A stretch of DNA of 64,000 bases from Obesumbacterium proteus. Lineage in GTDB: Bacteria; Pseudomonadota; Gammaproteobacteria; Enterobacterales; Enterobacteriaceae. Positions 34,444-43,464 of this stretch are shown in pieces. The notes below the pieces were generated by a model. That model was given only the letters and a program-made list of their open reading frames with translations. It was not told the DNA's origin and ran no database searches. The stretch is from NCBI RefSeq assembly GCF_001586165.1, contig NZ_CP014608.1, forward strand, positions 558,001 to 622,000, given 5' to 3'. The stretch's first letter is position 1, and each line of letters starts with the position of its first letter. The position numbers and the translations under genes were made by a program.

Positions 34444-36543
34444 TTAGTTTCGGTTGCGGTTAACTTTAATCACATCCGGCATGATACGAATTTTACGCAT
34501 GATATTCGCCAGATGGACGCGATCGCGGGTGGTCAGGCGGATGAAGGCGCTGTATACCCGGCCATCTTTCTCTTCGGTATTCATGCTTTGAATATTTGAT
34601 GCGGTGGCATTGATTGCAGCCGTCAGATTCGCCAGTGCGCCCTGATGGTTAAACATATCCACTTTGATTTCAGCAATGAATTCCTGCTCGATGTCTTTAT
34701 CCCATTCCACGGCCATAAACTTCTCTGGCTCTTTTTGATAGCCACGAATATTGCGGCAAGACTCGTGATGAATGACCAGGCCTTTACCCGGGCTCACGTG
34801 CGCAATAATCGGGTCACCGGGAATTGGACGGCAACATTTGGCAAAGGTGAGCAGCACGCCGTCGGCACCTTTGATCGGCAGCTTACGGCCTGAGCTTGAG
34901 CTGCTCTGCTGCGGCTCGCCGAGCAGATTTTTCGCTACCACTACGCTCATGGCATTGCCTAGGCCGACTTCGGCCAACAGGTCATCCATCGAATGGAGTT
35001 TCATGCGATCTAATTCGCGCTGAATATTCTCTGGAGGCAGGTCAGACAGCTTACGTCCGTTGCCGAGCGCGTGATTTAACAGACGACGTCCAAGGCTTAC
35101 GGAATCATCGCGCTTGAGGTTTTTCAACATCTGGCGGATTTTGGCGCGAGCTTTGGAGCTGACGACGAAGTTCAGCCATGCAGCATTTGGGCGAGCGCCC
35201 GGTGCAGTAATGATTTCAACGTTTTGCCCGCTGTGCAGCGCTTGAGACAGTGGATATGGCTGTCTATCGACGCGTGCGCCTACGCAGGCGTGGCCGATGT
35301 CGGTGTGTACCGCGTAAGCAAAATCGACCGGCGTTGCTCCCGCTGGCAGTTCGACAATGCGACCTTCCGGCGTGAACACATAAATTTCGTCTGGGAACAG
35401 ATCGGACTTAACGCTCTCGATGAACTCGAAGGAACTACCTGCGCTTTGTTGCAGTTCGAGCAGGCTTTGCATCCAGCGTTGTGCACGGATTTGCGCCGTG
35501 GTGCTGGATTCGCCTTCTTTATAAGCCCAGTGAGCAGCAACACCCATCTCTGCCATTTGGTCCATGTCTTCAGTGCGAATTTGCACTTCGACAGGAACAC
35601 CGTGCGGACCAATCAGCGAGGTATGCAGCGATTGATATCCGTTGGCTTTAGGAATGGCAATATAGTCTTTAACGCGGCCCGGACGCGGCTTATACAAGCT
35701 GTGCGCCTGACCTAAAACGCGGTAGCAGGTATCCACATCCTTGACGATCACGCGGAAAGCGTAGATGTCCATAATGGAGTGAAACCGCTGCTCTTTGAGA
35801 TGCATCTTGCGATAAATCGAGTACAGATGTTTTTCTCGACCGTTAACATGGCACTCAATCCCCGCTTCGGTAAGACGACCTTCAATCTCAGAAAGAATCT
35901 TCTGAATCATCTCTTTACGATTACCACGAGCGGCTTTCACCACTTCTTTGATAACGCGATAGCGGTTTGGATAAAGGGCTTCAAAACCCAGCTCTTCAAG
36001 CTCCGTTTTTAGGTGATGGATACCTAAACGATGTGCCAGAGGGCTATAGATTTCCAGCGTTTCACGCGCAATGCGGCGACGTTTATCTGGGCGCAAAGAA
36101 CCCAGCGTACGCATGTTGTGCGTGCGGTCGGCGAGTTTAATCAAGATCACGCGGATGTCCTGCACCATCGCCATGATCATTTTACGGAAGTTTTCTGCCT
36201 GAGCTTCTTTCTTGTCACGGAATTTCAGCTTATCCAGCTTTGACACACCCTCAACCAGTTCGGCAACGCTTTTGCCAAACAGTTGTTCCATATCTTGATA
36301 GGTAGCGGGCGTGTCCTCAATGACGTCGTGTAATAACGCCGCCATCAAGGTTTCATAGTCGAGGCGCATTTCTGCAAGAATGCAGGCTACCGCGACCGGG
36401 TGAGTTATGTAGGGCTCACCGCTGGAGCGTGTCTGTCCCTCGTGCGCATCGCGCGCGACGAGGTATGCCTGTTTAAGGAGCTTAATCTGCTCTTCTGGCA
36501 GGTATTTTTGAATCAGCAGATTCAGGCTTTCAAACAGATACAA
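34444..36543 (-). CDS. spoT: Bifunctional (p)ppGpp synthetase/hydrolase SpoT
   Basis: Degrades and, weakly, makes the alarmone (p)ppGpp in response to starvation. It has 699 residues: HD hydrolase domain (about 40-190, with THPVAVACIL, LLHDVIEDT), synthetase domain (about 230-350, including RVIVKDVDTCYRVLG and the YQSLHTSL region), TGS (about 390-450, VFTPEGRIVELPAGATPVDFAY), then the C-terminal zinc-finger/CC region with FAKCCRPIPGDPI, and ACT (about 625-695). Downstream of rpoZ and gmk as in E. coli. Confidence 0.97.
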   Translation of the reverse strand: MYLFESLNLLIQKYLPEEQIKLLKQAYLVARDAHEGQTRSSGEPYITHPVAVACILAEMRLDYETLMAALLHDVIEDTPATYQDMEQLFGKSVAELVEGVSKLDKLKFRDKKEAQAENFRKMIMAMVQDIRVILIKLADRTHNMRTLGSLRPDKRRRIARETLEIYSPLAHRLGIHHLKTELEELGFEALYPNRYRVIKEVVKAARGNRKEMIQKILSEIEGRLTEAGIECHVNGREKHLYSIYRKMHLKEQRFHSIMDIYAFRVIVKDVDTCYRVLGQAHSLYKPRPGRVKDYIAIPKANGYQSLHTSLIGPHGVPVEVQIRTEDMDQMAEMGVAAHWAYKEGESSTTAQIRAQRWMQSLLELQQSAGSSFEFIESVKSDLFPDEIYVFTPEGRIVELPAGATPVDFAYAVHTDIGHACVGARVDRQPYPLSQALHSGQNVEIITAPGARPNAAWLNFVVSSKARAKIRQMLKNLKRDDSVSLGRRLLNHALGNGRKLSDLPPENIQRELDRMKLHSMDDLLAEVGLGNAMSVVVAKNLLGEPQQSSSSSGRKLPIKGADGVLLTFAKCCRPIPGDPIIAHVSPGKGLVIHHESCRNIRGYQKEPEKFMAVEWDKDIEQEFIAEIKVDMFNHQGALANLTAAINATASNIQSMNTEEKDGRVYSAFIRLTTRDRVHLANIMRKIRIMPDVIKVNRNRN

Positions 36544-36562
36544 AGGCAGCTCTTCGTGTTAA

Positions 36563-36838
36563 TTAACGACGGCCTTCAGCAATCGCAGTCACCGCTTGAA
36601 TTTCTGCGGCTTCTTGCTCTTGCTGTTCCTGGCGCTCACGTACGTCGAGGATCTGGTTGTTGATCAGACCTTCTTCGATTTCGCGCAGGGCGATAACGGT
36701 GTACTTATCGTTTTCTTCTGGTACTAACGGATCTTTGCCGCCAGATTGCATTTGGCGTGCCCGACGAGCAGCGACCAACACCAGGTCAAAACGGTTACCA
36801 ATTTTCTCTACAGCGTCTTGAACAGTTACGCGTGCCAT
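36563..36838 (-). CDS. rpoZ: RNA polymerase omega subunit
   Basis: A small 91-residue subunit that helps fold beta-prime and mediates one ppGpp site. The signature MARVTVQDAVEKIGNRFDLVLVAARRARQM is intact at the N-terminus. The Gln/Glu-rich C-terminus matches E. coli. It lies 19 bp upstream of spoT in the stringent-response operon, and 54 bp after gmk. Confidence 0.97.
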   Translation of the reverse strand: MARVTVQDAVEKIGNRFDLVLVAARRARQMQSGGKDPLVPEENDKYTVIALREIEEGLINNQILDVRERQEQQEQEAAEIQAVTAIAEGRR

Positions 36839-36892
36839 AAATGTGCTACTCCACAGGTGAAGAAATGACTGGGCATGATACTGAAAGAGTCT

Positions 36893-37516
36893 TCAGTCTG
36901 CCAACAATTTGGTTATTAACGCGTCATGTCGCATTTTCTGGCGACCTAAACGCAGGCGTTCAGCGCGGATAATGGTTTTGAGATCGGACAGTGCCAAATC
37001 AAAATCATCATTCACGATGAGGTAATCATATTCGGCATAGTGCGTCATCTCGGCAACGGCTTGCGCCATGCGTTTGGCGATGACTTCTTCGCTATCCTGG
37101 CCACGACCGCGTAAGCGGCGACCTAACTCATCTTTCGATGGTGGCAGAATAAAAATGCTGCGTGCCTGCGGCATCTTCTTACGAATTTGTTGTGCGCCCT
37201 GCCAGTCGATATCAAGGAAGACATCCACGCCGGTCGACAAAATCTGCTCAATCGCTTTACGCGATGTGCCGTAATAGTTGCCAAATACTTCCGCATGTTC
37301 AAGGAAGGCATCTTCCCCAATCATCTGGCGGAATTCGTCATGAGAGACGAAAAAGTAATGCTCGCCGTGATTTTCGCCAGGACGTTTGGCACGAGTGGTG
37401 TGCGAAATCGAAACCTGCGTATCGTACAACGGCTGAGTTTTCAGCAATGCCTGAATCAGGCTGGATTTTCCTGCCCCGCTTGGCGCGGAAACAATATATA
37501 GCGTGCCTTGAACCAT
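36893..37516 (-). CDS. gmk: Guanylate kinase
   Basis: Phosphorylates GMP to GDP. It has 207 residues, equal to E. coli. The P-loop is SAPSGAGKSS (9-18), the GMP-binding residues are in SHTTRAKRPGE and the FLEHAEVFGNYYGTS segment, and the lid region is RLRGRGQDSEEVI. ATG 37516 is chosen by homology although the ribosome-binding site is weak; the frame is open 17 codons further upstream. The 273-bp gap to the divergent ligB holds no other gene I can see. Confidence 0.97.
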   Translation of the reverse strand: MVQGTLYIVSAPSGAGKSSLIQALLKTQPLYDTQVSISHTTRAKRPGENHGEHYFFVSHDEFRQMIGEDAFLEHAEVFGNYYGTSRKAIEQILSTGVDVFLDIDWQGAQQIRKKMPQARSIFILPPSKDELGRRLRGRGQDSEEVIAKRMAQAVAEMTHYAEYDYLIVNDDFDLALSDLKTIIRAERLRLGRQKMRHDALITKLLAD

Positions 37517-37789
37517 AGTGGGTCTTATTGATGTCGTTCGTGTTAAAAGAACAAAAGAAAGATACAACTCCCCGTAGTATACACGGCTACTCGCCGTGAT
37601 GCAGCGCCCACTTTCAGTCTACGGCGTGAATTTATTTGTCATCTCTGTTCATTGCGAGCCTGTTTGCAAAAAAAAGTGCAACCTTGTGTCGGCTATTAAA
37701 TCTGTGATGAATCCGTTTCGCAAAGGCCAGCAAGACCGCTGGAATACTGTCCTGCTTGCGTTTTAATGGCTGTAAACAGGAGGTGTCAT

Positions 37790-39520
37790 ATGGCATGGAA
37801 AATATGGATTGCGCTACTCGTGTGGTTTGTTTCCGGTTTTAACCGAGGTTGGGCTTATCCTCTGTGTCCACAATGGACAAACGAACGCGGGGTTCGTGAG
37901 ATCGGCGCATTGCAAAAGCAGATCGCCAAGTGGGATGAAGACTATTTTCTACAGGGCTCATCGTCGGTACCTGACGAGATATATGACCAAATGGCCCAGC
38001 GGTTGAAAACGTGGAAGCACTGCTTTTCCCAAGTAAATTCAAACCCAGCGGCGCTTGAACCACGTAGTTTAGGTAATACACTTCGTCATCCCGTGGCCCA
38101 CACTGGGCTGAATAAGTTAGAAAATGCGGCTGCGGTGCAGGGATGGTTACAAGGCAAAAAAGGCGTTTGGGTGCAGCCGAAAATTGATGGCGTGGCAATT
38201 ACGCTGCATTACCAGCGTGGGCGCTTAGTCAATATGATCAGCCGTGGCGATGGTCTGAAGGGACAAGATTGGACCAAGGCCGCGATGGCGATTGCGGCCA
38301 TCCCTAAAAAGATTACCGATGAAAGCGCCGATGTTGTGTTGCAAGGGGAGCTATTCCTGAAGGTGACCGATCATCAACAAAAAAGAGACGGCGGGATCAA
38401 TGCTCGAGCAAAAGTAGCAGGGGCGATGAGGCTAAAAATTTTACCTCCTGACACCGCCGCGCAGCTTAATGTTTTCATCTGGGGATACCCCGACGGCGCG
38501 GATAATATGCGGCAAAGGTTAAACACATTGACGCAGTTGGGGTTTCCACTGGCAGAGCAATATACCAATGCGGTGGCAGATATCGGTGCCGTTGAGCACT
38601 GGCGCGACTATTGGTATCAACACGCTTTGCCTTTTGTTACCGATGGCGTGGTGTTGCATATGGATCAACAGCCCGCAGCATCGTTGTGGCAGCCGTCGCC
38701 GCCCGGATGGGCCGTAGCCTGGAAATATCCCCTGAAATCCCAAGTTGCAGAAGTCAAAGACGTGCAGTTCAGTATTGGGCGCAGTGGGAGAATCAATGCC
38801 ATCCTGCTGATCGATCCTGTGATGGTTGATGATAAGCGTGTTAGCCGTCTGAGCTTAGGTTCTGTGATGCGTTGGCGGCAGTGGGATGTTCAACCCCATG
38901 ATCAAATTTCGGTCGTGTTGGCAGGGCAAGGCGTTCCTCATTTAGAAAAGGTGATTTGGCGTAGCCCTGACAGAGTCATCATCAATGCGCCTGACCAAAA
39001 TAAATACCATTCATTAAGCTGTTGGCACTACACGCCAGACTGTGAGCAGCAGTTTGTTGCACGCGTAGTGTGGATGGTTCAAACCTTGGGCGTTTCAGGT
39101 GTTGGGGAGGCTTTCTGGCGAGAATTGGCGCAGCACGGATTGTTATCTGACATGGATGCTATTTTTCGGCTGACGGAGGCTGATTTAATCAAGACGGGCG
39201 TCGGTGTAAATCGAGCACGCACGTTTAGCGGCGATCTCGAAAAAGCTAAAGCGGCGCCAACAATAACGTGGCTGAAAGCGTTGGGGATGCCAAATACGGT
39301 AGCCAACTGTGGCTTAGCAATCATCGCTTGCCACTTTTCACCGGTTCAAGAAAAACAATATCAGCGGATCTGGCATAACGCTGAGTGGCTTGAACTTGTA
39401 GAGCGATTAAGGCAGCAGGGCGTTGCTGCCTTTAATCAATTATCTATTAGTGATCGGGCTGCTGGTAGTCAAAAACGGGCAGACCCAAGCGAAAGCGCAG
39501 CGCCAGTAAGCGTGCCGTGA
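37790..39520 (+). CDS. ligB: NAD-dependent DNA ligase LigB
   Basis: Second NAD-dependent ligase of enterobacteria. It has 576 residues. The adenylation lysine is Lys131 in the KIDG motif; a second nucleotidyltransferase motif (SRGDGLKGQDWT) and the AWKYPLK motif follow. The protein then has an OB fold and a C-terminal helix-hairpin-helix region, but lacks a BRCT domain. The first 22 residues look like a signal peptide (hydrophobic, ending RGWA-YP), which is odd for a ligase but typical for LigB. ATG 37790 follows a strong AGGAGGT. Its last 74 nt overlap yicG on the other strand. Confidence 0.94.
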   Translation: MAWKIWIALLVWFVSGFNRGWAYPLCPQWTNERGVREIGALQKQIAKWDEDYFLQGSSSVPDEIYDQMAQRLKTWKHCFSQVNSNPAALEPRSLGNTLRHPVAHTGLNKLENAAAVQGWLQGKKGVWVQPKIDGVAITLHYQRGRLVNMISRGDGLKGQDWTKAAMAIAAIPKKITDESADVVLQGELFLKVTDHQQKRDGGINARAKVAGAMRLKILPPDTAAQLNVFIWGYPDGADNMRQRLNTLTQLGFPLAEQYTNAVADIGAVEHWRDYWYQHALPFVTDGVVLHMDQQPAASLWQPSPPGWAVAWKYPLKSQVAEVKDVQFSIGRSGRINAILLIDPVMVDDKRVSRLSLGSVMRWRQWDVQPHDQISVVLAGQGVPHLEKVIWRSPDRVIINAPDQNKYHSLSCWHYTPDCEQQFVARVVWMVQTLGVSGVGEAFWRELAQHGLLSDMDAIFRLTEADLIKTGVGVNRARTFSGDLEKAKAAPTITWLKALGMPNTVANCGLAIIACHFSPVQEKQYQRIWHNAEWLELVERLRQQGVAAFNQLSISDRAAGSQKRADPSESAAPVSVP

Positions 39521-40064
39521 AGCCAGCAAATAGCGTAATCATCACCGTGAGATCTTGTGGGATAGAGAAATAAAGCAATCCCATATAAAGCCATGCGGCG
39601 GCAAAAGAGATCCCCGCATACAGCTCTTTTTGAAACACTAACGGGATGCGATTACAGAAGAGGTCACGTAGGACGCCACCAAAGACGCCGGTTACAACGG
39701 CAGCAATAGACGCGATGATCGGTCCATGTCCCATCTCTAATGCGACCTGAGCACCGATAATCGAAAATACGACGAGCCCAACGGCATCTAAAACTAAAAA
39801 GAGTTTACGTAGATGCGTCATTAACGGTGCAGCCCACGTTGTGACAATGGCGGCAACGGCAACAATAACGATGTTTTCAGGATGTTTAACCCAGCTCAAA
39901 GGATAGTGGCCTAGCAGCATGTCACGTACAGAGCCGCCGCCAATGGCTGTGGCAGAAGCAATGATAATAACGCCAAACATATCCATTTGACGGCGGCCAG
40001 CGGCGAGTGCGCCGGTCATGGCTTCAGCAGTGATCCCAACAATATAAAGAATACTCAGTAACAT
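39447..40064 (-). CDS. yicG: YicG, TRIC-type membrane protein (UPF0126)
   Basis: A 205-residue inner-membrane protein with seven hydrophobic segments in two repeats, each carrying a glycine-rich GGG(S/V)xRD motif: AIGGGSVRDMLLG at about residue 47 and GVFGGVLRDLFC at about residue 132. Bacterial members of this family form TRIC-like cation channels; the physiological role in enterobacteria is unproven. ATG 40064 (MLLSILYIVG) matches E. coli, so the 14-residue upstream extension is dropped. It converges with and overlaps ligB. Confidence 0.93.
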   Translation of the reverse strand: MLLSILYIVGITAEAMTGALAAGRRQMDMFGVIIIASATAIGGGSVRDMLLGHYPLSWVKHPENIVIVAVAAIVTTWAAPLMTHLRKLFLVLDAVGLVVFSIIGAQVALEMGHGPIIASIAAVVTGVFGGVLRDLFCNRIPLVFQKELYAGISFAAAWLYMGLLYFSIPQDLTVMITLFAGFTARLLALRFRLGLPVFDYQQPDH

Positions 40065-40264
40065 GACCCAACAACCTTTTAGAGCTGAAATGAGATAACA
40101 GAGCATGCAGAGTAGTGACTTGCGGTGACTATCTCGACTGAGTTTTTCTAAAGGGTTGGGTTTCGAATTAATACCGCTATGTCAAAAAGTGATCTTAATG
40201 CTGAATATATAGGCTTTATTTTATTTTAAATATTAATAATGGATAAGAATTTATAATTCGAAAA

Positions 40265-41197
40265 TCAAACATTATCCCAATAAGCCGGTGTTCCAAATTT
40301 CTGGACAAAGAAATCGATGACAACGCGCACCTTAAGCGGAAGTCGTCGGCTCTGCGGATAGAGAGCCGCTAGCTGCTGGGGCTCTAGCCTCGTGGATACA
40401 GGATATTTCTCCATCAAACTCACCAGACGACCATCTTGTAATGCATCTCCTAATAGCCATGTTGGGAATACTACGATCCCTAAACCTTGGATCGCTGCAT
40501 CTAACAGTGAATCGGCATTGTTTCCGGTGAGGGAACCCTGCAGACTATAGGGAACCCATTGATTATTCATGTGGAAAAACCATCTCTGCGCGCCAGCAAA
40601 ACCTTTAAATACGATGCAGTTATGATGCGCTAACTCTTCCGGCGTGGTCGGGATCCCAAAGCGATGTAAGTATTCCGGACTCGCGGCGATGCGATAGTTT
40701 TGCTGGGCTAGCACTCTGCCTTGCAGATTGGAGTCTGACAAAATACCGATACGAAACAGGAGGTCAGATGCATCTTGCATTGGATCGACAAAATTATCTG
40801 TTTGCACCAGTTCAACGCAAAGCTTGGGATATTTTCGGCAGAGTTCAGGAATATAGGGCGCGATATGTAATCGGCCAAACACCACTGGGGCGTTGATGCG
40901 CACAAGCCCTGCGGGCTCAAGCTTCTTTTCCTGCAACGCTTGCTCGGCTTCCTCGAGTTGTTCAAGGACTCGCCGTGCGTATGTTGCCAAAAGCCGACCG
41001 CTTTCCGTTGCGGTCACCGCGCGGGTGTGGCGGTACAAGAGCTGTTGATTAAGCGCTTGTTCCATTAGCTGCATTTGGCGTGAAATAGACGATGGCGCAA
41101 CGCCTTCTCTGCGGGCAACCTCTGAAAAACTGCCGTGATCGAGGACGGCAACAAACAATCGTAGTGCTTTTATGTTGAGTTCATTGAACGCTTGCAT
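40265..41197 (-). CDS. LysR-family transcriptional regulator
   Basis: A 310-residue LysR regulator. The N-terminal winged helix (about 10-70) has LRLFVAVLDHGSFSEVARRE and APSSISRQMQLMEQ, and the C-terminal effector domain (about 95-300) is of the CrgA/DsdC-like type seen in YafC-group regulators. The start is uncertain: ATG 41197 and ATG 41206 are both in frame. A T-N11-A box (41202-41214) matches one at 42313-42325 in front of the neighbouring genes. I infer that it controls itself and the oxidoreductase and exporter pair next to it; the inducer is unknown. Confidence 0.87.
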   Translation of the reverse strand: MQAFNELNIKALRLFVAVLDHGSFSEVARREGVAPSSISRQMQLMEQALNQQLLYRHTRAVTATESGRLLATYARRVLEQLEEAEQALQEKKLEPAGLVRINAPVVFGRLHIAPYIPELCRKYPKLCVELVQTDNFVDPMQDASDLLFRIGILSDSNLQGRVLAQQNYRIAASPEYLHRFGIPTTPEELAHHNCIVFKGFAGAQRWFFHMNNQWVPYSLQGSLTGNNADSLLDAAIQGLGIVVFPTWLLGDALQDGRLVSLMEKYPVSTRLEPQQLAALYPQSRRLPLKVRVVIDFFVQKFGTPAYWDNV

Positions 41198-41201
41198 GCT
41201 G

Positions 41202-41214
41202 TGCATATTCCGCA
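41202..41214. promoter_or_regulatory. LysR box at the regulator gene start
   Basis: TGCGGAATATGCA on the minus strand fits the LysR T-N11-A pattern with partial dyad symmetry (TGC..GCA). The surrounding 22 nt (41195-41216) match 42306-42327 at 20 positions. It overlaps the translation start region, consistent with autorepression. Confidence 0.6.
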
Positions 41215-41333
41215 AAGAGGTTTTATCTATGGTGCGTTTTTGTGAAAGGTTTTGCTAGTGGGCGATTCAGACAGTTTCCCTCTCCTTAGCGGAGAGGGTC
41301 GGTACGACGACGCTATCAAGGTTTTACGTTGAA

Positions 41334-42209
41334 CTACTTTAAACCACTGCGGCGGGCGGAGACATTGGCCAACGCTGACCAGTCAAGATTGCCGTCGCCT
41401 TGAGCGATAGCATCAATGAAGTTATCTCTTAATACGCTAGCGAACGGCATGGGAACGTTTTTCTCTTCGGCTGCCTGTTGTGCCAAGCGAACATCTTTCA
41501 AACCGAGCGTTAGCTTGAAGCCTGCGGGGGTATAGCGTTCTTCAGCGATCATGCCACCATAGTTTTTGTATACCGGAGCTGAAAACAGCGTGCTGGTCAG
41601 CATATTGATAAAGTCTTTAGGCTCAATGCCGTGCGCTTTAACTAAGGCTGCGGATTCCCCAACGGATTCAATGACGGTAGCCAGCATGAAGTTTGCTGCG
41701 AGTTTCACCGTGCTGGCCTGCTCAGGATTGTCACCGAAGTGCCAGGTTTTTTGGCCTAATACATCGAATACAGGCTGTACGCGACGGAGTTGATCGGGTT
41801 CTCCGGCTGTCAGAATATTTAAATTTCCTGCGGCCGCAACGTCGACTCGCCCTAATACCGGCGCCGCAATGTAATGAATACCTTTTTCTGAGCAGTAGCT
41901 TGCCATCTTACGCGTGAGGTCATTAGAAACCGTTGCCATATTGATATAGACAGCCCCTGCTGCTAACGAATCTAATGCGCCCTGAACGATCATTACATCA
42001 TGGGTAATCGCATCGTCGGCTAGCATTGAAATAACAACCTCACTTCCTGCGATATCAGCAGGGCGTTGGCAAAGCCTTGCGCCATCGTTAACAAGTGGGG
42101 TTGCTGCGGCTGGGCTACGGTTCCATACAGCGATTTCATAGCCTGCTTTTAGCAGGTTATGCGCCATAGGCTGGCCCATAGAGCCCAATCCAAGAAAAGC
42201 GATTTTCAT
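41334..42209 (-). CDS. NAD(P)-dependent oxidoreductase, 3-hydroxyisobutyrate dehydrogenase family
   Basis: A 291-residue beta-hydroxyacid dehydrogenase-type enzyme. The Rossmann motif is FLGLGSMGQPMAHNLL (residues 5-20). The catalytic Lys is in STVKLAANFM (about residue 170, K-x3-N). The substrate-binding segment normally reading D-A-P-V-S-G-G is here A-A-P-V-L-G-R, so the substrate is probably not 3-hydroxyisobutyrate. It is divergent from a two-gene exporter and follows a LysR gene. The exact reaction cannot be named. Confidence 0.85.
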   Translation of the reverse strand: MKIAFLGLGSMGQPMAHNLLKAGYEIAVWNRSPAAATPLVNDGARLCQRPADIAGSEVVISMLADDAITHDVMIVQGALDSLAAGAVYINMATVSNDLTRKMASYCSEKGIHYIAAPVLGRVDVAAAGNLNILTAGEPDQLRRVQPVFDVLGQKTWHFGDNPEQASTVKLAANFMLATVIESVGESAALVKAHGIEPKDFINMLTSTLFSAPVYKNYGGMIAEERYTPAGFKLTLGLKDVRLAQQAAEEKNVPMPFASVLRDNFIDAIAQGDGNLDWSALANVSARRSGLK

Positions 42210-42312
42210 GCGTTACTCCTCGTTATTGTCTGCGGTGTGATTGCAGGTCCCGGCTATCTCTGTATCTCCACCGTAGAGTCTCAGGAAAGATGAGTCAAAG
42301 CACTTCATGCTG

Positions 42313-42325
42313 TGCGTAATCCGCA
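42313..42325. promoter_or_regulatory. LysR box in the dehydrogenase / exporter promoter region
   Basis: TGCGGATTACGCA on the minus strand is a T-N11-A box nearly identical to that at 41202-41214. It lies in the 229-bp intergenic space between two divergent transcription units, so one site could serve both. A further CATGCTGT copy is at 42338-42345. Confidence 0.62.
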
Positions 42326-42438
42326 AAACTGTTTAGCGACTCATGCTGTTTTTCGAAAGATGAAGGTGATTGATAATGCTCGCCATCGGATTTAGCGGCT
42401 TTTCGCGAATCGCTTGAATGATGCGGAGTGAGTAATAG

Positions 42439-42921
42439 ATGACACAGCCAGAGCGACGTAAAACAGCTCATTCAGGCTCAATGAACGGCGCCTATATTCC
42501 ATTGGTCATTATGGCGGGTATGGGGCTTTCGGTTGAAGCCGGATTGCTTGGGCCACTCGGCGAGGAGGTGGGGCATTTATGGGCGACGTTGAGCATATTT
42601 GGCGTTGGCGCAGCCTTACTGTTTCTTATCTCGTTATTAACCGGAAAGCCGGCTGAGCACCGCTCTTTCAGTTCGCTTCCTCGTTGGCAACTTACGGGCG
42701 GTCTTCTGGGGCCTCTATACGTCATTATGTTGACGCTGGCGACGCCGGTGATTGGTGTTGCCATGACGATGATTGCCATTCTGTCGGGTCAGGTCGCAAA
42801 AAGTTTATTAATCGACCATTTTGGTTGGTTTGGGATCTCGCGTAAGCGCGTGGGTGTGCAGCGCCTGTTTGCATTAGCGCTGATTGTCGCGGCTTTAATT
42901 CTTATCGCTGAGGGGGCGTAA
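42439..42921 (+). CDS. DUF606 (YdcZ-type) small DMT membrane protein, first of a pair
   Basis: A 160-residue inner-membrane protein with about five hydrophobic segments after a polar N-terminus of about 18 residues. It shows the DUF606 style: GPLYVIMLTLATPVIGVAMTMIAILSGQ, then SLLIDHFGWFGISRKRVG. Such half-size drug/metabolite-transporter relatives occur as adjacent pairs that probably form one heterodimer of opposite topology. The substrate is unknown. Two nucleotides separate its stop from the next gene, so they are cotranslated. Confidence 0.82.
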   Translation: MTQPERRKTAHSGSMNGAYIPLVIMAGMGLSVEAGLLGPLGEEVGHLWATLSIFGVGAALLFLISLLTGKPAEHRSFSSLPRWQLTGGLLGPLYVIMLTLATPVIGVAMTMIAILSGQVAKSLLIDHFGWFGISRKRVGVQRLFALALIVAALILIAEGA

Positions 42922-42923
42922 CG

Positions 42924-43391
42924 ATGATGGGACATATCATAATGTTGGCGCTGGTCGTTTTGGTTGGTGCAGTTCTAAGCATGCAGGCCGCTATCAATGG
43001 CCGCCTCGGTGAAAGCGTGGGTGTGATACGCAGCAGCCAACTGACGTTTGTCGTCGGCGCAGTTTTTAGTGGATTGCTGATTCTCTTCTTCGAGCCCACA
43101 CATTCTCAGACCTTGCTTACCGTACCTAAATGGCAACTGGCCGGAGCATTGTTTGGCATGTTTTATATGTTAGTGATGGTGGCATCGGTACCGAAAATTG
43201 GCGTTGCGACGGCTACGGTGGCGGTGATTTGCGGGCAACTGTCGATGGGAATGATGATTGATACTTTTGGATGGTTTGGCAATCAGGCAATAGGCTTTTC
43301 CAGCAGCCGTATGGCCGCTTTAGTTTGCTTAGCCTTAGCGCTGGTATTGATTTATCGTAGTAACCAAGCAGAAGAACAATCCACAAAGTGA
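42924..43391 (+). CDS. DUF606 (YdcZ-type) small DMT membrane protein, second of a pair
   Basis: A 155-residue paralogue of the preceding protein with about five membrane segments. It shares the core LFGMFYMLVMVASVPKIGVATATVAVICGQ and MMIDTFGWFG. The N-terminal segment LSMQAAINGRLGE is a family hallmark that the first partner lacks. Two starts (ATG ATG at 42924) are adjacent. Expected to form a transporter with the first partner. Confidence 0.85.
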   Translation: MMGHIIMLALVVLVGAVLSMQAAINGRLGESVGVIRSSQLTFVVGAVFSGLLILFFEPTHSQTLLTVPKWQLAGALFGMFYMLVMVASVPKIGVATATVAVICGQLSMGMMIDTFGWFGNQAIGFSSSRMAALVCLALALVLIYRSNQAEEQSTK

Positions 43392-43405
43392 TGGTTTGAG
43401 CGATA

Positions 43406-43441
43406 AAAAGCCCGGCTCTACGATGGTAGAACCGGGCTTTT
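43406..43441. terminator. Bidirectional terminator between the DUF606 pair and yicC
   Basis: AAAAGCCCGG-type stem: AAAAGCCCGGCTCTAC at 43406-43420 pairs with GTAGAACCGGGCTTTT ending at 43441, with one bulge or mismatch. A and T runs flank it on both sides. Confidence 0.88.
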
Positions 43442-43464
43442 GTTTGTTGAAGCTGAGTAGAAAA

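Noticed and set aside
35224..35715. 163-codon plus-strand frame opposite spoT
   Set aside because: Antisense to a strongly conserved coding region, no recognisable domain; a by-product of spoT codon use.
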